Below are positions 26,253-34,850 of a stretch of DNA of 64,000 nt, one piece after another. Numbering within the stretch: position 1 is the first letter of the stretch; every line of letters starts with the position of its first letter. Location: contig NZ_CP021111.1 of NCBI RefSeq assembly GCF_002119665.1, forward strand, positions 496,001 through 560,000, given 5' to 3'. The DNA comes from Bordetella genomosp. 13 (GTDB lineage: Bacteria; Pseudomonadota; Gammaproteobacteria; Burkholderiales; Burkholderiaceae_B). The notes under the pieces were generated by a model. The model ran no database searches, was not told where the DNA came from, and was given only the letters and a program-made list of their open reading frames with translations. The position numbers and the translations under genes are program-made.

Positions 26253-28370
26253 ATGTTCGAATTCAAGAAAACCGGTCAGCAGCAGAAGCAGCGCTTCCGC
26301 CTGCGCGCCTGGGTGGGCGCGCTGGCTGCGATCGTCTGCTTCGGCGTGCTGGTCGCGCGTTTCTGGTATCTGCAGGTCGATCGCTATGAGGGCCTGTCCG
26401 AACGCGCCGACCGCAACCGTATCGCGGTGGTGCCCATTCCGCCGCGGCGCGGCGAGATCCTCGACCGCAACGGCGAGGTGCTCGCGCGCAACTACCGTAC
26501 CTATACGCTCGACGTCGTCCCGGCCAAGGCCGGCGACCTGAACGACCTGTTCGAGCGGCTGGCGCCGGTGGTGTATCTCAGCCCCTCCGACCAGCGGCGC
26601 TTTCGGCGGCTGGTTGGCGAATCGGGCCGCTATGCCACGCTGACCCTGCGCAACAACCTGAACGACACCGAGGCGGCGTGGTTCGCCGCGCATGCATTCC
26701 AGTTCCCGGGCGTGGAACTGCGCGCGCGCTGGGTGCGCGAGTACCCGCAGGGCGCCGCCGCCGGGCACGTGGTGGGCTACATCGGCCGCATCGCCGAGAA
26801 CGACCTCGAAGACCTCGAAAAGGCCGGCGAGACGGGCAACTACCGCGGCACCGAGGTCATCGGCAAGAAGGGCATCGAGAAGTCCTGGGAAAGCGCCCTG
26901 CACGGCCGCACCGGCCTCGAGGAGGTCGAAGTCACCGCGGGCGGACGGCCAGTGCGCACGCTGCGCCGCATCGATCCCGTACCGGGTTCGGACATCATGC
27001 TGTCCATCGACATGTCGCTGCAGCGCATTGCCGAAGAAGCCTTCCAGGGGCGCCGCGGCGCGCTGGTGGCCATCGATCCCGATACCGGCGAGATCCTCGC
27101 CTTCGTCTCGCAGCCCTCGTTCGACCCCAACCTCTTCATCGACGGCATCGACGCCGAGAACTGGAAACTGCTGAACGAGTCGCCGGATCATCCGCTGATC
27201 AACCGGCCGCTGTACGGCACCTATCCCATCGGCTCGACGTACAAGCCCTTTGTCGCGCTGGCGGCGCTCGAGCTGGGCAAGCGCAGCGCCACCGAGCGCT
27301 TTCCCGATCCGGGCTACTTCGAGTTCGGCGGGCAGCGCTTTCGCAACGCCGGGGGCGCCGCGTACGGCATGACCGACATGCACAAGGCGATCGTGGTGTC
27401 ATCGGACACCTACTTCTATTCGCTCGGGCCCGAGATCGGCGTCAACGCCCTGCATGATTTTGCCAAGCAGTTCGGCTTCGGCCAGGTAACCGGCATCGAC
27501 CTGGACGGCGAGAAGGCCGGCGTACTGCCCTCCACCGACTGGAAGCGCCGCGCCTACAAAGACCGCGAACGGCAGCGCTGGTACGCCGGCGAGACCATCT
27601 CCGTGGCCGTGGGGCAGGGCTACAACTCCTTCACCCTGCTGCAGCTGGCGCAGGGCACGGCCACGCTGGCCAACAACGGCCTGTATCGCAAGCCGCATCT
27701 CGTGCATGCGCTGCGCGATCCGCGTTCGGGCATCGCCGAGCGCACCAAGACGGCGCCCGATTATCAGATTCCCTTGAAGCAGCAGAACGTGGACGTGATC
27801 AAGGCCGCCATGGCCGACGTGGTCAAGGCGGGCACGGCGCGGCGCGCCTTTGCCGATACGCCCTATCAGGCGGCCGGCAAGACCGGCACGGCGCAGGTGT
27901 TCAGCCTGCGTGGCGCGCAGTACCGCGCCTCCGAAGTGTCCGAGCGGCTGCGCGATCACGCCCTGTTCATGGGCTTCGCGCCGGTCGACCGGCCGCGTAT
28001 CGCGGTGGCGCTGATCGTCGAGAACGCCGGCTGGGGCGCCAGCGCGGCCGCGCCGGTTGCGCGCAAGGTATTCGACTATTGGCTGAACCCCGCTCGCCAG
28101 ACCCGCAGCGCCGGCGCGACCGGGCAGAATGCCGAAGCGCCCGCCGTGCCGCAGGGGGAGGCGGCAGCCGATGGCGCCGATCCCGCCAACGCCGCCAGCG
28201 GCGACGCGCCAGGTCGCCCGCGTGCGGCGGCGCGGGCACCCAAGCCGCTCATGCCGGTCACGCCCGGCCCTCTGCCCAAGCCCGCGCCGCCGCCGGCCGA
28301 CGCGGCCCTGCCTGCCCGGCCCGGCTCGCCCACGGTGGCCGCGGCCGGCCGATCCGGAGTGGATCGATGA
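26253..28370 (+). CDS. mrdA: penicillin-binding protein 2 (elongation transpeptidase)
   Basis: A 705-residue class B PBP that crosslinks peptidoglycan during elongation with RodA. One membrane anchor lies near residues 22-38, the dimerisation domain follows, and the transpeptidase motifs are Ser328-Thr-Tyr-Lys331 (GSTYKP), SSDT near 390 and KTGTAQ near 545. After the transpeptidase domain there is an extra Ala/Pro-rich periplasmic tail of about 90 residues (about 613-705) that is absent from typical PBP2. The stop overlaps the rodA start (ATGA). Confidence 0.96.
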   Translation: MFEFKKTGQQQKQRFRLRAWVGALAAIVCFGVLVARFWYLQVDRYEGLSERADRNRIAVVPIPPRRGEILDRNGEVLARNYRTYTLDVVPAKAGDLNDLFERLAPVVYLSPSDQRRFRRLVGESGRYATLTLRNNLNDTEAAWFAAHAFQFPGVELRARWVREYPQGAAAGHVVGYIGRIAENDLEDLEKAGETGNYRGTEVIGKKGIEKSWESALHGRTGLEEVEVTAGGRPVRTLRRIDPVPGSDIMLSIDMSLQRIAEEAFQGRRGALVAIDPDTGEILAFVSQPSFDPNLFIDGIDAENWKLLNESPDHPLINRPLYGTYPIGSTYKPFVALAALELGKRSATERFPDPGYFEFGGQRFRNAGGAAYGMTDMHKAIVVSSDTYFYSLGPEIGVNALHDFAKQFGFGQVTGIDLDGEKAGVLPSTDWKRRAYKDRERQRWYAGETISVAVGQGYNSFTLLQLAQGTATLANNGLYRKPHLVHALRDPRSGIAERTKTAPDYQIPLKQQNVDVIKAAMADVVKAGTARRAFADTPYQAAGKTGTAQVFSLRGAQYRASEVSERLRDHALFMGFAPVDRPRIAVALIVENAGWGASAAAPVARKVFDYWLNPARQTRSAGATGQNAEAPAVPQGEAAADGADPANAASGDAPGRPRAAARAPKPLMPVTPGPLPKPAPPPADAALPARPGSPTVAAAGRSGVDR

Positions 28371-29503
28371 AGCGCCTCGGCATGGTCCTGCTGCGGGTCG
28401 TCACGGCGTTCGACTGGCCGCTGCTGCTGATCCTCGTGCTGTTCGCCGGCCTGGGCCTCACGGTGATGCATTCGGCCGTGGGCAGCACCGATTGGCGCTT
28501 CGCCGACCAGTCGCGCAATTTCCTGTTCGCCTTCATCGCCATGTGGATCGTGGCGCTGGTGCCGCCGAACGTGCTGATGAAGCTGGCGCTGCCGTTCTAC
28601 ATCGTCGGTGTGGTGCTGCTGCTGGGCGTGGAGTTCTTCGGCGAGACCAGCAAGGGCGCGACGCGCTGGCTCAATCTCGGCGTGACGCGGATCCAGCCGT
28701 CCGAAATGATGAAGATCGCCGTGCCCATGATGCTGGCCTGGTACTTCCAGCGGCACGAGGGGGCGGTGCGCATCGTCGACTTCATCGTCGCGGCCGCCAT
28801 GCTGGCCGCGCCCTTCGGGCTGATCGTGCTGCAGCCCGACCTGGGCACCGCGCTGCTCGTGTTCGGCGCCGGTTTCTTCGTCATATATTTCGCGGGCCTG
28901 TCGTTCAAGCTGCTGATTCCCGCCGTGCTGGCCGCGGTGGTGGGACTGGGCACGCTGGTCTATTACGAAGACCACCTCTGCACGCCCGAGGTGGACTGGG
29001 TCGTGCTGCACGACTACCAGAAGCATCGTGTCTGCACCCTGCTCAATCCCAGCTCCGATCCTTTGGGCAAGGGCTTCCACACCATCCAGTCGATGATCGC
29101 CGTGGGTTCGGGCGGCCTGTACGGCAAGGGCTACATGCAGGGCACGCAGACCCATCTGGACTTCATCCCCGAGCGCACCACCGACTTCGTGTTCGCCGTC
29201 TATGCCGAGGAGTTCGGCCTGTATGGCGGCGTGGCCCTGCTGGTCTTGTATGGGCTGCTGATCGCCCGGGGGCTGGCTATCGCGAACAACTGCAGCACCC
29301 AGTTCGGGCGCCTGCTGGCGGGGGCGCTGACGATGATGATGTTCATCTACGTGTTCGTGAACGTCGGCATGGTCACAGGCATCCTGCCCGTGGTGGGCGT
29401 GCCGCTGCCCTTCATGAGCTACGGCGGCACCGCGCTGCTTACCATGGGCATCGCCAACGGCATCCTGATGAGCATCAGCCGGCACCGATCGGCCAAGACA
29501 TAG
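28367..29503 (+). CDS. rodA: rod-shape-determining SEDS glycosyltransferase RodA
   Basis: A 378-residue SEDS-family peptidoglycan polymerase with about ten membrane segments. The family motifs are RWLNLGVTRIQPSEMMKI near residue 98, QPDLGTALL near 155, and the C-terminal PLPFMSYGGTALLTMGIANG. It polymerises lipid II with PBP2 as partner. ATG at 28367 overlaps the mrdA stop, consistent with coupled translation. It is the last gene of the rod operon. Confidence 0.96.
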   Translation: MKRLGMVLLRVVTAFDWPLLLILVLFAGLGLTVMHSAVGSTDWRFADQSRNFLFAFIAMWIVALVPPNVLMKLALPFYIVGVVLLLGVEFFGETSKGATRWLNLGVTRIQPSEMMKIAVPMMLAWYFQRHEGAVRIVDFIVAAAMLAAPFGLIVLQPDLGTALLVFGAGFFVIYFAGLSFKLLIPAVLAAVVGLGTLVYYEDHLCTPEVDWVVLHDYQKHRVCTLLNPSSDPLGKGFHTIQSMIAVGSGGLYGKGYMQGTQTHLDFIPERTTDFVFAVYAEEFGLYGGVALLVLYGLLIARGLAIANNCSTQFGRLLAGALTMMMFIYVFVNVGMVTGILPVVGVPLPFMSYGGTALLTMGIANGILMSISRHRSAKT

Positions 29504-29624
29504 CGAAGGGCCGCAGGCCGTCATCCCGGGGCTGGTGCCGGTAAGGCGGCCCGCCCTTCCGCGGCACGGCTCATGGGCGGCGCCTTGTCGGCAAGCCGTC
29601 TGGCAATCGTCTCCACAGATTGCA

Positions 29625-29638
29625 TTGACGAAAATCAA
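29625..29638 (+). promoter_or_regulatory. FNR/ANR-like box upstream of the anion transporter operon
   Basis: TTGACGAAAATCAA matches the FNR consensus TTGAT-N4-ATCAA at nine of ten positions. Its centre (29631.5) lies 41.5 bases before a transcription start predicted from the -10-like TATGCT at 29661-29666. That is the standard position for an FNR-activated (class II) promoter. It stands 102 bases before the transporter ATG and suggests induction when oxygen is low. The match is by eye and the transcription start is a prediction. Confidence 0.6.
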
Positions 29639-29739
29639 TACGGGTCGCCAAGGCTCGCTATATGCTGGCCATGTCGCGGCCAGAACCGTCAATGGGGGCG
29701 GCAGGACGCGTCGCGTGATCACTCCGCAAGGACTCCGTC

Positions 29740-31245
29740 ATGTTCGACCGGCTGAAGGCAGTGCTTTTGTATTTTCAGAAAAGCGTGCCCTTTCGACTGT
29801 TGCCCGCCGCCATCACAACGGTCTTCCTGTTCGTCATGCTTCTGCTGCCGGTGCCCGACGGGCTGACGCCCAAGGCGTGGGCGCTCGTGGCCATTTTCCT
29901 CACGACCATCCTGGCCATCATTCTCAAGGTGATGCCCATCGGCGTCATGGCCATGATGGCGATGACCATCGTGGCGCTGTCGCAGGTCACGTCCACGTCA
30001 TCGCGGGGCGCGATCGCCGATACCCTGTCGAGCCTGGCCAACCCGCTGATCTGGCTCATCGTCGTGGCCATCCTGATATCGCGCGGGCTGAAGAAGACGG
30101 GGCTGGGCCAGCGCATCGGCCTGATCTTCATCTCGCTGCTGGGGCGCAAGACCGTGGGCATCGGCTATGGTCTGGCGGTGTGCGAACTGGTGCTGGCCCC
30201 CTTCACGCCCAGCAACACTGCGCGCGGCGGCGGCATCGTCCATCCGATCATGAAATCCATCGCCAGCGCGTTCGATTCGGATCCGGCCAAGGGCACCGAA
30301 CGCAAGATGGGCACCTACCTGGCCCTGGTCAACATGCACGCCAACACCATCACCTCGGGCATGTTCGTCACCGCGACGGCGCCCAATCCGCTGGTGGTCG
30401 ACTACATCGCGCGCGTCACCAACCAGAACCTGCACCTGTCCTGGACCACCTGGGCGCAGTGCATGCTGTTGCCGGGCCTGGTCTGCCTGCTGCTGATGCC
30501 CTTGCTGCTGTCGTTCCTGGCGGCGCCCCAGGTCAAGACCACGCCGCATGCCGTCGAGTATGCGCGCACCGAGCTCGCCCGCATGGGGCCGCTGTCCGGC
30601 GGCGAACGCGTCATGATCGGAACCTTCGCCATCCTGTTGGTGTTGTGGGCCAACGTGCCGGCGATGATCTTCGGTCCCGCCTTCACGCTCGATCCTACCG
30701 CCGTCGCCTTTCTGGGCCTGTTCATCCTCATCATCACGGGCACCCTCGACTGGGACGACGTGCTGTCCGAGAAGAGCGCCTGGGACACGCTGATCTGGTT
30801 CGGCGCGCTGGTGATGATGGCCGAGCAGCTGAACAAGACCGGCGTCATCGCCTGGTTCTCGAACCTGCTGAAGAACGGCATCGTGTCGGCGGGCCTGGGC
30901 TGGGAAGCCGCGGCCGGTCTGCTGGTGCTGCTGTTCGTCTTCTCGCACTACTTTTTCGCGAGCACGACGGCGCACATCAGCGCCATGATGCTGGCCTTCC
31001 TTACCGTCGGCGTGGCGCTGGTGCCGCCCGACTACGTCGCGCCGTTCCTGCTGATGATGGCGGCCGGATCCACCATCATGATGACTTTGACGCACTATGC
31101 CACCGGCACCTCGCCGATCATCTTCGGCAGCGGCTACGTGACGTTGGGCACGTGGTGGCGCGTGGGATTCGTCATGTGCGTGATCGAGCTCATCATCTAC
31201 GCCATCCTGGGCAACCTGTGGTGGAAGGTGCTTGGCTTCTGGTGA
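29740..31245 (+). CDS. DASS-family (CitT/SLC13-like) di- or tricarboxylate transporter
   Basis: A 501-residue membrane protein with about twelve hydrophobic segments. It carries the divalent anion:sodium symporter hairpin motif TPSNTARGGGIVHPI near residue 155 and a second substrate/cation site near ATAPNPL (about 210). Family members such as CitT and TtdT exchange or import succinate, citrate, tartrate or fumarate. AAGGA lies upstream of ATG 29740. It heads an operon with an Fe-S protein, a fumarate-reductase-like flavoprotein and a NuoF-like subunit, so it probably imports (or exchanges) the carboxylate they act on. Confidence 0.88.
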   Translation: MFDRLKAVLLYFQKSVPFRLLPAAITTVFLFVMLLLPVPDGLTPKAWALVAIFLTTILAIILKVMPIGVMAMMAMTIVALSQVTSTSSRGAIADTLSSLANPLIWLIVVAILISRGLKKTGLGQRIGLIFISLLGRKTVGIGYGLAVCELVLAPFTPSNTARGGGIVHPIMKSIASAFDSDPAKGTERKMGTYLALVNMHANTITSGMFVTATAPNPLVVDYIARVTNQNLHLSWTTWAQCMLLPGLVCLLLMPLLLSFLAAPQVKTTPHAVEYARTELARMGPLSGGERVMIGTFAILLVLWANVPAMIFGPAFTLDPTAVAFLGLFILIITGTLDWDDVLSEKSAWDTLIWFGALVMMAEQLNKTGVIAWFSNLLKNGIVSAGLGWEAAAGLLVLLFVFSHYFFASTTAHISAMMLAFLTVGVALVPPDYVAPFLLMMAAGSTIMMTLTHYATGTSPIIFGSGYVTLGTWWRVGFVMCVIELIIYAILGNLWWKVLGFW

Positions 31246-31270
31246 TCCACGCCGCACAGGAGGTGCCATC

Positions 31271-31966
31271 ATGTCCGACCATGCCGCCGCTTCCGGCGCA
31301 GTCCAGTTGACCTTCGACGGCCATTCCATTCACGCCGCGGCGGGTGTGTCGCTGCTGCAGGCCTGGCTGCAGGCCGGCTATCCGCTTACCGAGAACGTAG
31401 GCTGCATGGGGCAGGGCGCCTGCGGGGCCTGCCGCGTGCTGGTGCGCCGGCGCGGCGAGCGCCTGGCCGGCACCGCGCTGGCGTGCGAGATGCTCGTCGA
31501 GGACGGAATGCAGGTCTCGTTCGTCGACCACTTCCCCGCTCGCCGCGTGCATGCCTACGACCTGCGCGCGCTCACCGACAGCTGGACCGCGCTCGACCAG
31601 ATCGACGCCGTGTTTCCCGAGGCCAGGCATTGCCGCCATTGCAGCGGCTGCGACCGCGCCTGTCCCAAGGGCATCGAGGTGCAGCGCATGGTGAACCTGG
31701 CCGCCGCGGGCCAGGCCAACGCGGCCGCCGCGTTGTTCGACCACTGTGTGCTGTGCAATCTCTGCGTTGCCGCCTGTCCCGAGCACATCGATCCCGCGCA
31801 CCTGGGACAGTTCGTGCGGCGCATGAGCGCCTCGCTGACCCTGCGCCCATCGGACCTCATCACCCGCCTGCGCGAGATCGAGGCGGGACTGCAGCCCATC
31901 GACTTCGACGCGCCCGGCGCCAATCCGCCCGCGCAGGATCCCGGCTCGCACCGGAGCCCATCATGA
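31271..31966 (+). CDS. ferredoxin-like electron-transfer protein with one [2Fe-2S] and two [4Fe-4S] motifs
   Basis: A 231-residue soluble iron-sulfur protein. The N-terminal plant-ferredoxin-like domain has Cys45, Cys51, Cys54 and Cys72. The next domain has two CxxCxxCxxxC clusters, Cys121-124-127-131 and Cys159-162-165-169. The outline resembles SdhB/FrdB, but the second and third clusters are both [4Fe-4S] type. There is no membrane helix and no HdrB-like CCG domain. It probably wires the NADH subunit to the flavoprotein. ATG at 31271 has AGGAGG upstream; the stop overlaps the next start (ATGA). Confidence 0.85.
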   Translation: MSDHAAASGAVQLTFDGHSIHAAAGVSLLQAWLQAGYPLTENVGCMGQGACGACRVLVRRRGERLAGTALACEMLVEDGMQVSFVDHFPARRVHAYDLRALTDSWTALDQIDAVFPEARHCRHCSGCDRACPKGIEVQRMVNLAAAGQANAAAALFDHCVLCNLCVAACPEHIDPAHLGQFVRRMSASLTLRPSDLITRLREIEAGLQPIDFDAPGANPPAQDPGSHRSPS

Positions 31967-33585
31967 TCGCGGCCGGCATCCCACATGAAGACGCGCTGCG
32001 GGCCTGGCGGTCCGCCGCGCCGGCGCCGGCGCGGGCGCTCGATCTGCCGGTCCCCGAACTGCTGGCGGGCTTTCATCCCGACCGCCGGCCTGGCGCGATG
32101 GCGACACTGCTCGTCGGCGCCAGCGCCGGCCAGGACTGTCCCGCCGCGCTGGCCGAGCTGCTCCAGGCCGATTCCCTGCTGGAGGACGTCGACATCGCCG
32201 GCGCTCCGCCGCTGGATACGGACGTGCTGGTGATCGGGGGCGGCGGCGCGGGCTGCGTGGCGGCGCTGACCGCGGCGCGCGCCGGGGCGCGCGTGCTGCT
32301 GGCCACCAAGCTGCGTCTGGGCGACAGCAATACCGTGATGGCCGAGGGCGGCATCCAGGCCGCGGTGGGCGCGGACGACAGCCTGCAGCGGCACTTCGAG
32401 GACACGCTGCGCGCCGGCCACTACGCCGCCGACAAGACCCTGGTGGCCGAGCTGGTGTCGGGCGGACCCGAGGCCATACGTTGGCTCATCCAGGAAGGCA
32501 TGAGCTTCGACCTGACCGACGGCAGCCAGCGCATGGGCGGCACCTTGCTGCGCAAGAAGCCGGGCGGCGCCACCGCGGCGCGCCTGCTGTCGTATCGCGA
32601 CTTCACGGGGCTGGAGCTCATGCGCGCGCTGCGCGAAGCGGTGTTGCTGCAGCCCGGCATCACGGTGCTCGACCGGCATCCCGCGCTGGAGCTGTTGAGC
32701 GACGACCGCGGCTACTGCGCGGGCGCGGTGCTGCATGACCTGGCGCGCGGCGGTGCCGTACTGGCGCGTGCCGGCGCCACGGTGCTGGCCACGGGCGGAG
32801 CGGGCCGGCTGCATCTCGCGGGCTTTCCCACGTCGAATCATTACGGGGCCACGGCTGACGGACTGGTGCTGGCCTATCGGCTCGGCGCGCCGCTGCGCGA
32901 TGTCGACAGCTTCCAATACCATCCTACCGGCATCGCGTGGCCGGCACACATGGAGGGCGCGCTGGTCAGCGAGGCGGCGCGATCCAGCGGCGCCTTCCTG
33001 GTCAACGGCAAGGGCGAGCGCTTCGTGGACGAACTGCAGCCGCGCGACATCGTGGCCTCCGCCATCCTGCGCGAGATCGCCGAGGGTCGCGGCGTGACCC
33101 GCGACGGCAAGACAGGCGTGTTCCTGGACACGCCCATGCTCGAGCAGGCCAAGCCCGGCGTCCTGCAGAGCAGCCTGGTCACGCTGCGCCATCTCGCGCA
33201 GCGCGCCGGGTTCGACCCGGCGAACGAACCATTCCTGGTCCGTCCCACCCTGCACTACCAGAACGGGGGCGTGGTGATCGATCCGCAGGGCCGCACACCC
33301 GTGCCTCGCCTGTTGTGCGCCGGCGAGGTCACGGGCGGACTGCACGGACGCAATCGCATGATGGGCAATGCGCTGCTCGAGCTGGTGGTGTTCGGCCGCC
33401 ACGCGGGGGCGGCGGCCGCCATGGACGCGCGCGGCGAGCGGCCGCGCAACGTGGGGCTGAACCACCTGGCCGACTGGCGCCGCTCGCTGCTGCGGCAATC
33501 GCTGCCTCTGGCCCGCAAGGCGCCGATGGTGTTTCCGCCCTATGGCAATTTCGACATCGCCCGCGACAGGGGAATCGCCGCATGA
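31963..33585 (+). CDS. fumarate reductase/L-aspartate oxidase-like flavoprotein
   Basis: A 540-residue FAD protein of the SdhA/FrdA/NadB superfamily. About 85 unfamiliar residues precede the dinucleotide fold (DVLVIGGGGAGCVA, 87-100). Active-site features include YHPTGIAWP, the SEAARSSGAFLVN loop and the C-terminal HGRNRMMGNALLELVVFGR. The His that binds FAD covalently in membrane SdhA/FrdA is replaced by Asn123 (DSNTVMAEGG), so FAD should be non-covalent as in soluble enzymes. Likely reaction: reversible reduction of an unsaturated dicarboxylate such as fumarate. Not a plain NadB, because dedicated Fe-S and NADH partners overlap on each side by 4 bases. Confidence 0.82.
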   Translation: MIAAGIPHEDALRAWRSAAPAPARALDLPVPELLAGFHPDRRPGAMATLLVGASAGQDCPAALAELLQADSLLEDVDIAGAPPLDTDVLVIGGGGAGCVAALTAARAGARVLLATKLRLGDSNTVMAEGGIQAAVGADDSLQRHFEDTLRAGHYAADKTLVAELVSGGPEAIRWLIQEGMSFDLTDGSQRMGGTLLRKKPGGATAARLLSYRDFTGLELMRALREAVLLQPGITVLDRHPALELLSDDRGYCAGAVLHDLARGGAVLARAGATVLATGGAGRLHLAGFPTSNHYGATADGLVLAYRLGAPLRDVDSFQYHPTGIAWPAHMEGALVSEAARSSGAFLVNGKGERFVDELQPRDIVASAILREIAEGRGVTRDGKTGVFLDTPMLEQAKPGVLQSSLVTLRHLAQRAGFDPANEPFLVRPTLHYQNGGVVIDPQGRTPVPRLLCAGEVTGGLHGRNRMMGNALLELVVFGRHAGAAAAMDARGERPRNVGLNHLADWRRSLLRQSLPLARKAPMVFPPYGNFDIARDRGIAA

Positions 33586-34850
33586 CGCTCGTGCTCACCG
33601 CCGCATCGAACCAGGTCGGCGCCGACCTGCCCGCATGGCTGGCAGCCGGCGGCGGGCAGGGACTGGAACGCGCCCTTGCCGATCCGGCCGCGATCGTTTC
33701 CTGTATCGAAGCTGCCGGCCTGCGCGGCCTGGGCGGCGCGGGCTTCCCGACGCATCGCAAATGGGCGGCCGTGCGCGATCAGCCGGCGCTGGCACCGTAC
33801 GGTAAATGGATCATCTGCAATGGCAACGAGGACGAACCCGGCACGTTCAAGGACCGCTTCCTGCTGTCGCGTACGCCGCATCAAGTCATCGAGGGAGCCC
33901 TGATCGCCGCGCTGGCGGTGGGGGCCGACCACATCGCTTTCTATGTCAATCCGCACCAGGCCGATTCGCTGCGGGCCATGACGAGCGCGGTGGAGGCATG
34001 GCGCGACCATCCCCTGCTGGCGCGGGTGGCGCTGGCCGTGGGGCGGCCGCCAAGCCTCGGGGTCACGCCCGGAGCGGGCCTGTACGTGGGCGGCGAGGAA
34101 ACCGCCGCGGTCGCCAGCGTAATGGGCGGGTTTCCGTTTCCCTCGCTGAAGCCGCCATTCCCGGCCGAAGCCGGCGTGCATGGCGCGCCCACGCTGGTGA
34201 ACAACGTAGAGACCTTTGCCCACGTGCCGCACATCCTGCGCCACGGACCCGAGTGGTACGCCGCATTGGGCATCGGCCAGGCGGCCGGCACCAAGCTGTA
34301 TTCGTTGTCCGGCGACGTGATGCGGCCCGGGCTGCACGAACTGCCCATGGGCACCTCGCTGCGCGAACTGATCTATACGCATGGCGGCGGGATGCTGGGG
34401 GGACGCGCGTTCAAGGCCGTGTTCACGGGCGGCCCGTCGAACACGCTGCTCACCGCTGCCGACCTGGACGTGGCGCTGGATTTCGACAGCCTGCGCGCGC
34501 GAGGCTCGCGCCTGGGCACGGGCGCGATGATCGTGGTAAGCGAGGGCACCAGCATCCTGCGCAAGACGGCCGAGTATGTGGCTTTCTTCGCCGCCAATTC
34601 GTGCGGGCAGTGCTCGTCGTGCAAGATAGGCACGCACCAGATTTCGCGCATCCTGGAACGCATCGAATGCGGGGCGGGGCGTCCGACGGATCTGCAGGCA
34701 CTGGAGAATCTTGCCGGCCTGTTGCCGGGATCGGGCCGCTGCGGCCTGGTGGACGGCGCGGCCACCGTGCTGGCAAGCTCGCTTGCCACCTTCCGGGAAG
34801 AATACGAACGCGCGGTCGGCGGGCTAGGTGCGCGCGTGAACCGGCCCTAG
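33582..34850 (+). CDS. NuoF-like NADH-binding flavoprotein
   Basis: A 422-residue homologue of the 51-kDa NADH dehydrogenase subunit. It has the NADH loop GLGGAGFPTHRKW (49-61, with Leu in place of the usual Arg of GRGGAGFP), the FMN-site NGNEDEPGTFKDR (80-92), GGEETAA (170-176), and the N3-type [4Fe-4S] cysteines 341, 344, 347 and 387. No other complex I genes are near, so it is a detached NADH:acceptor module. ATG overlaps the previous stop (ATGA). Its 3' end overlaps the convergent slmA gene by 27 bases. Confidence 0.87.
   Translation: MTLVLTAASNQVGADLPAWLAAGGGQGLERALADPAAIVSCIEAAGLRGLGGAGFPTHRKWAAVRDQPALAPYGKWIICNGNEDEPGTFKDRFLLSRTPHQVIEGALIAALAVGADHIAFYVNPHQADSLRAMTSAVEAWRDHPLLARVALAVGRPPSLGVTPGAGLYVGGEETAAVASVMGGFPFPSLKPPFPAEAGVHGAPTLVNNVETFAHVPHILRHGPEWYAALGIGQAAGTKLYSLSGDVMRPGLHELPMGTSLRELIYTHGGGMLGGRAFKAVFTGGPSNTLLTAADLDVALDFDSLRARGSRLGTGAMIVVSEGTSILRKTAEYVAFFAANSCGQCSSCKIGTHQISRILERIECGAGRPTDLQALENLAGLLPGSGRCGLVDGAATVLASSLATFREEYERAVGGLGARVNRP

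Noticed and set aside
31555..33498. Long minus-strand frame opposite the flavoprotein gene
   Set aside because: Antisense shadow; the plus-strand frame carries clear FAD and HPTG motifs and sits in an overlapping operon.
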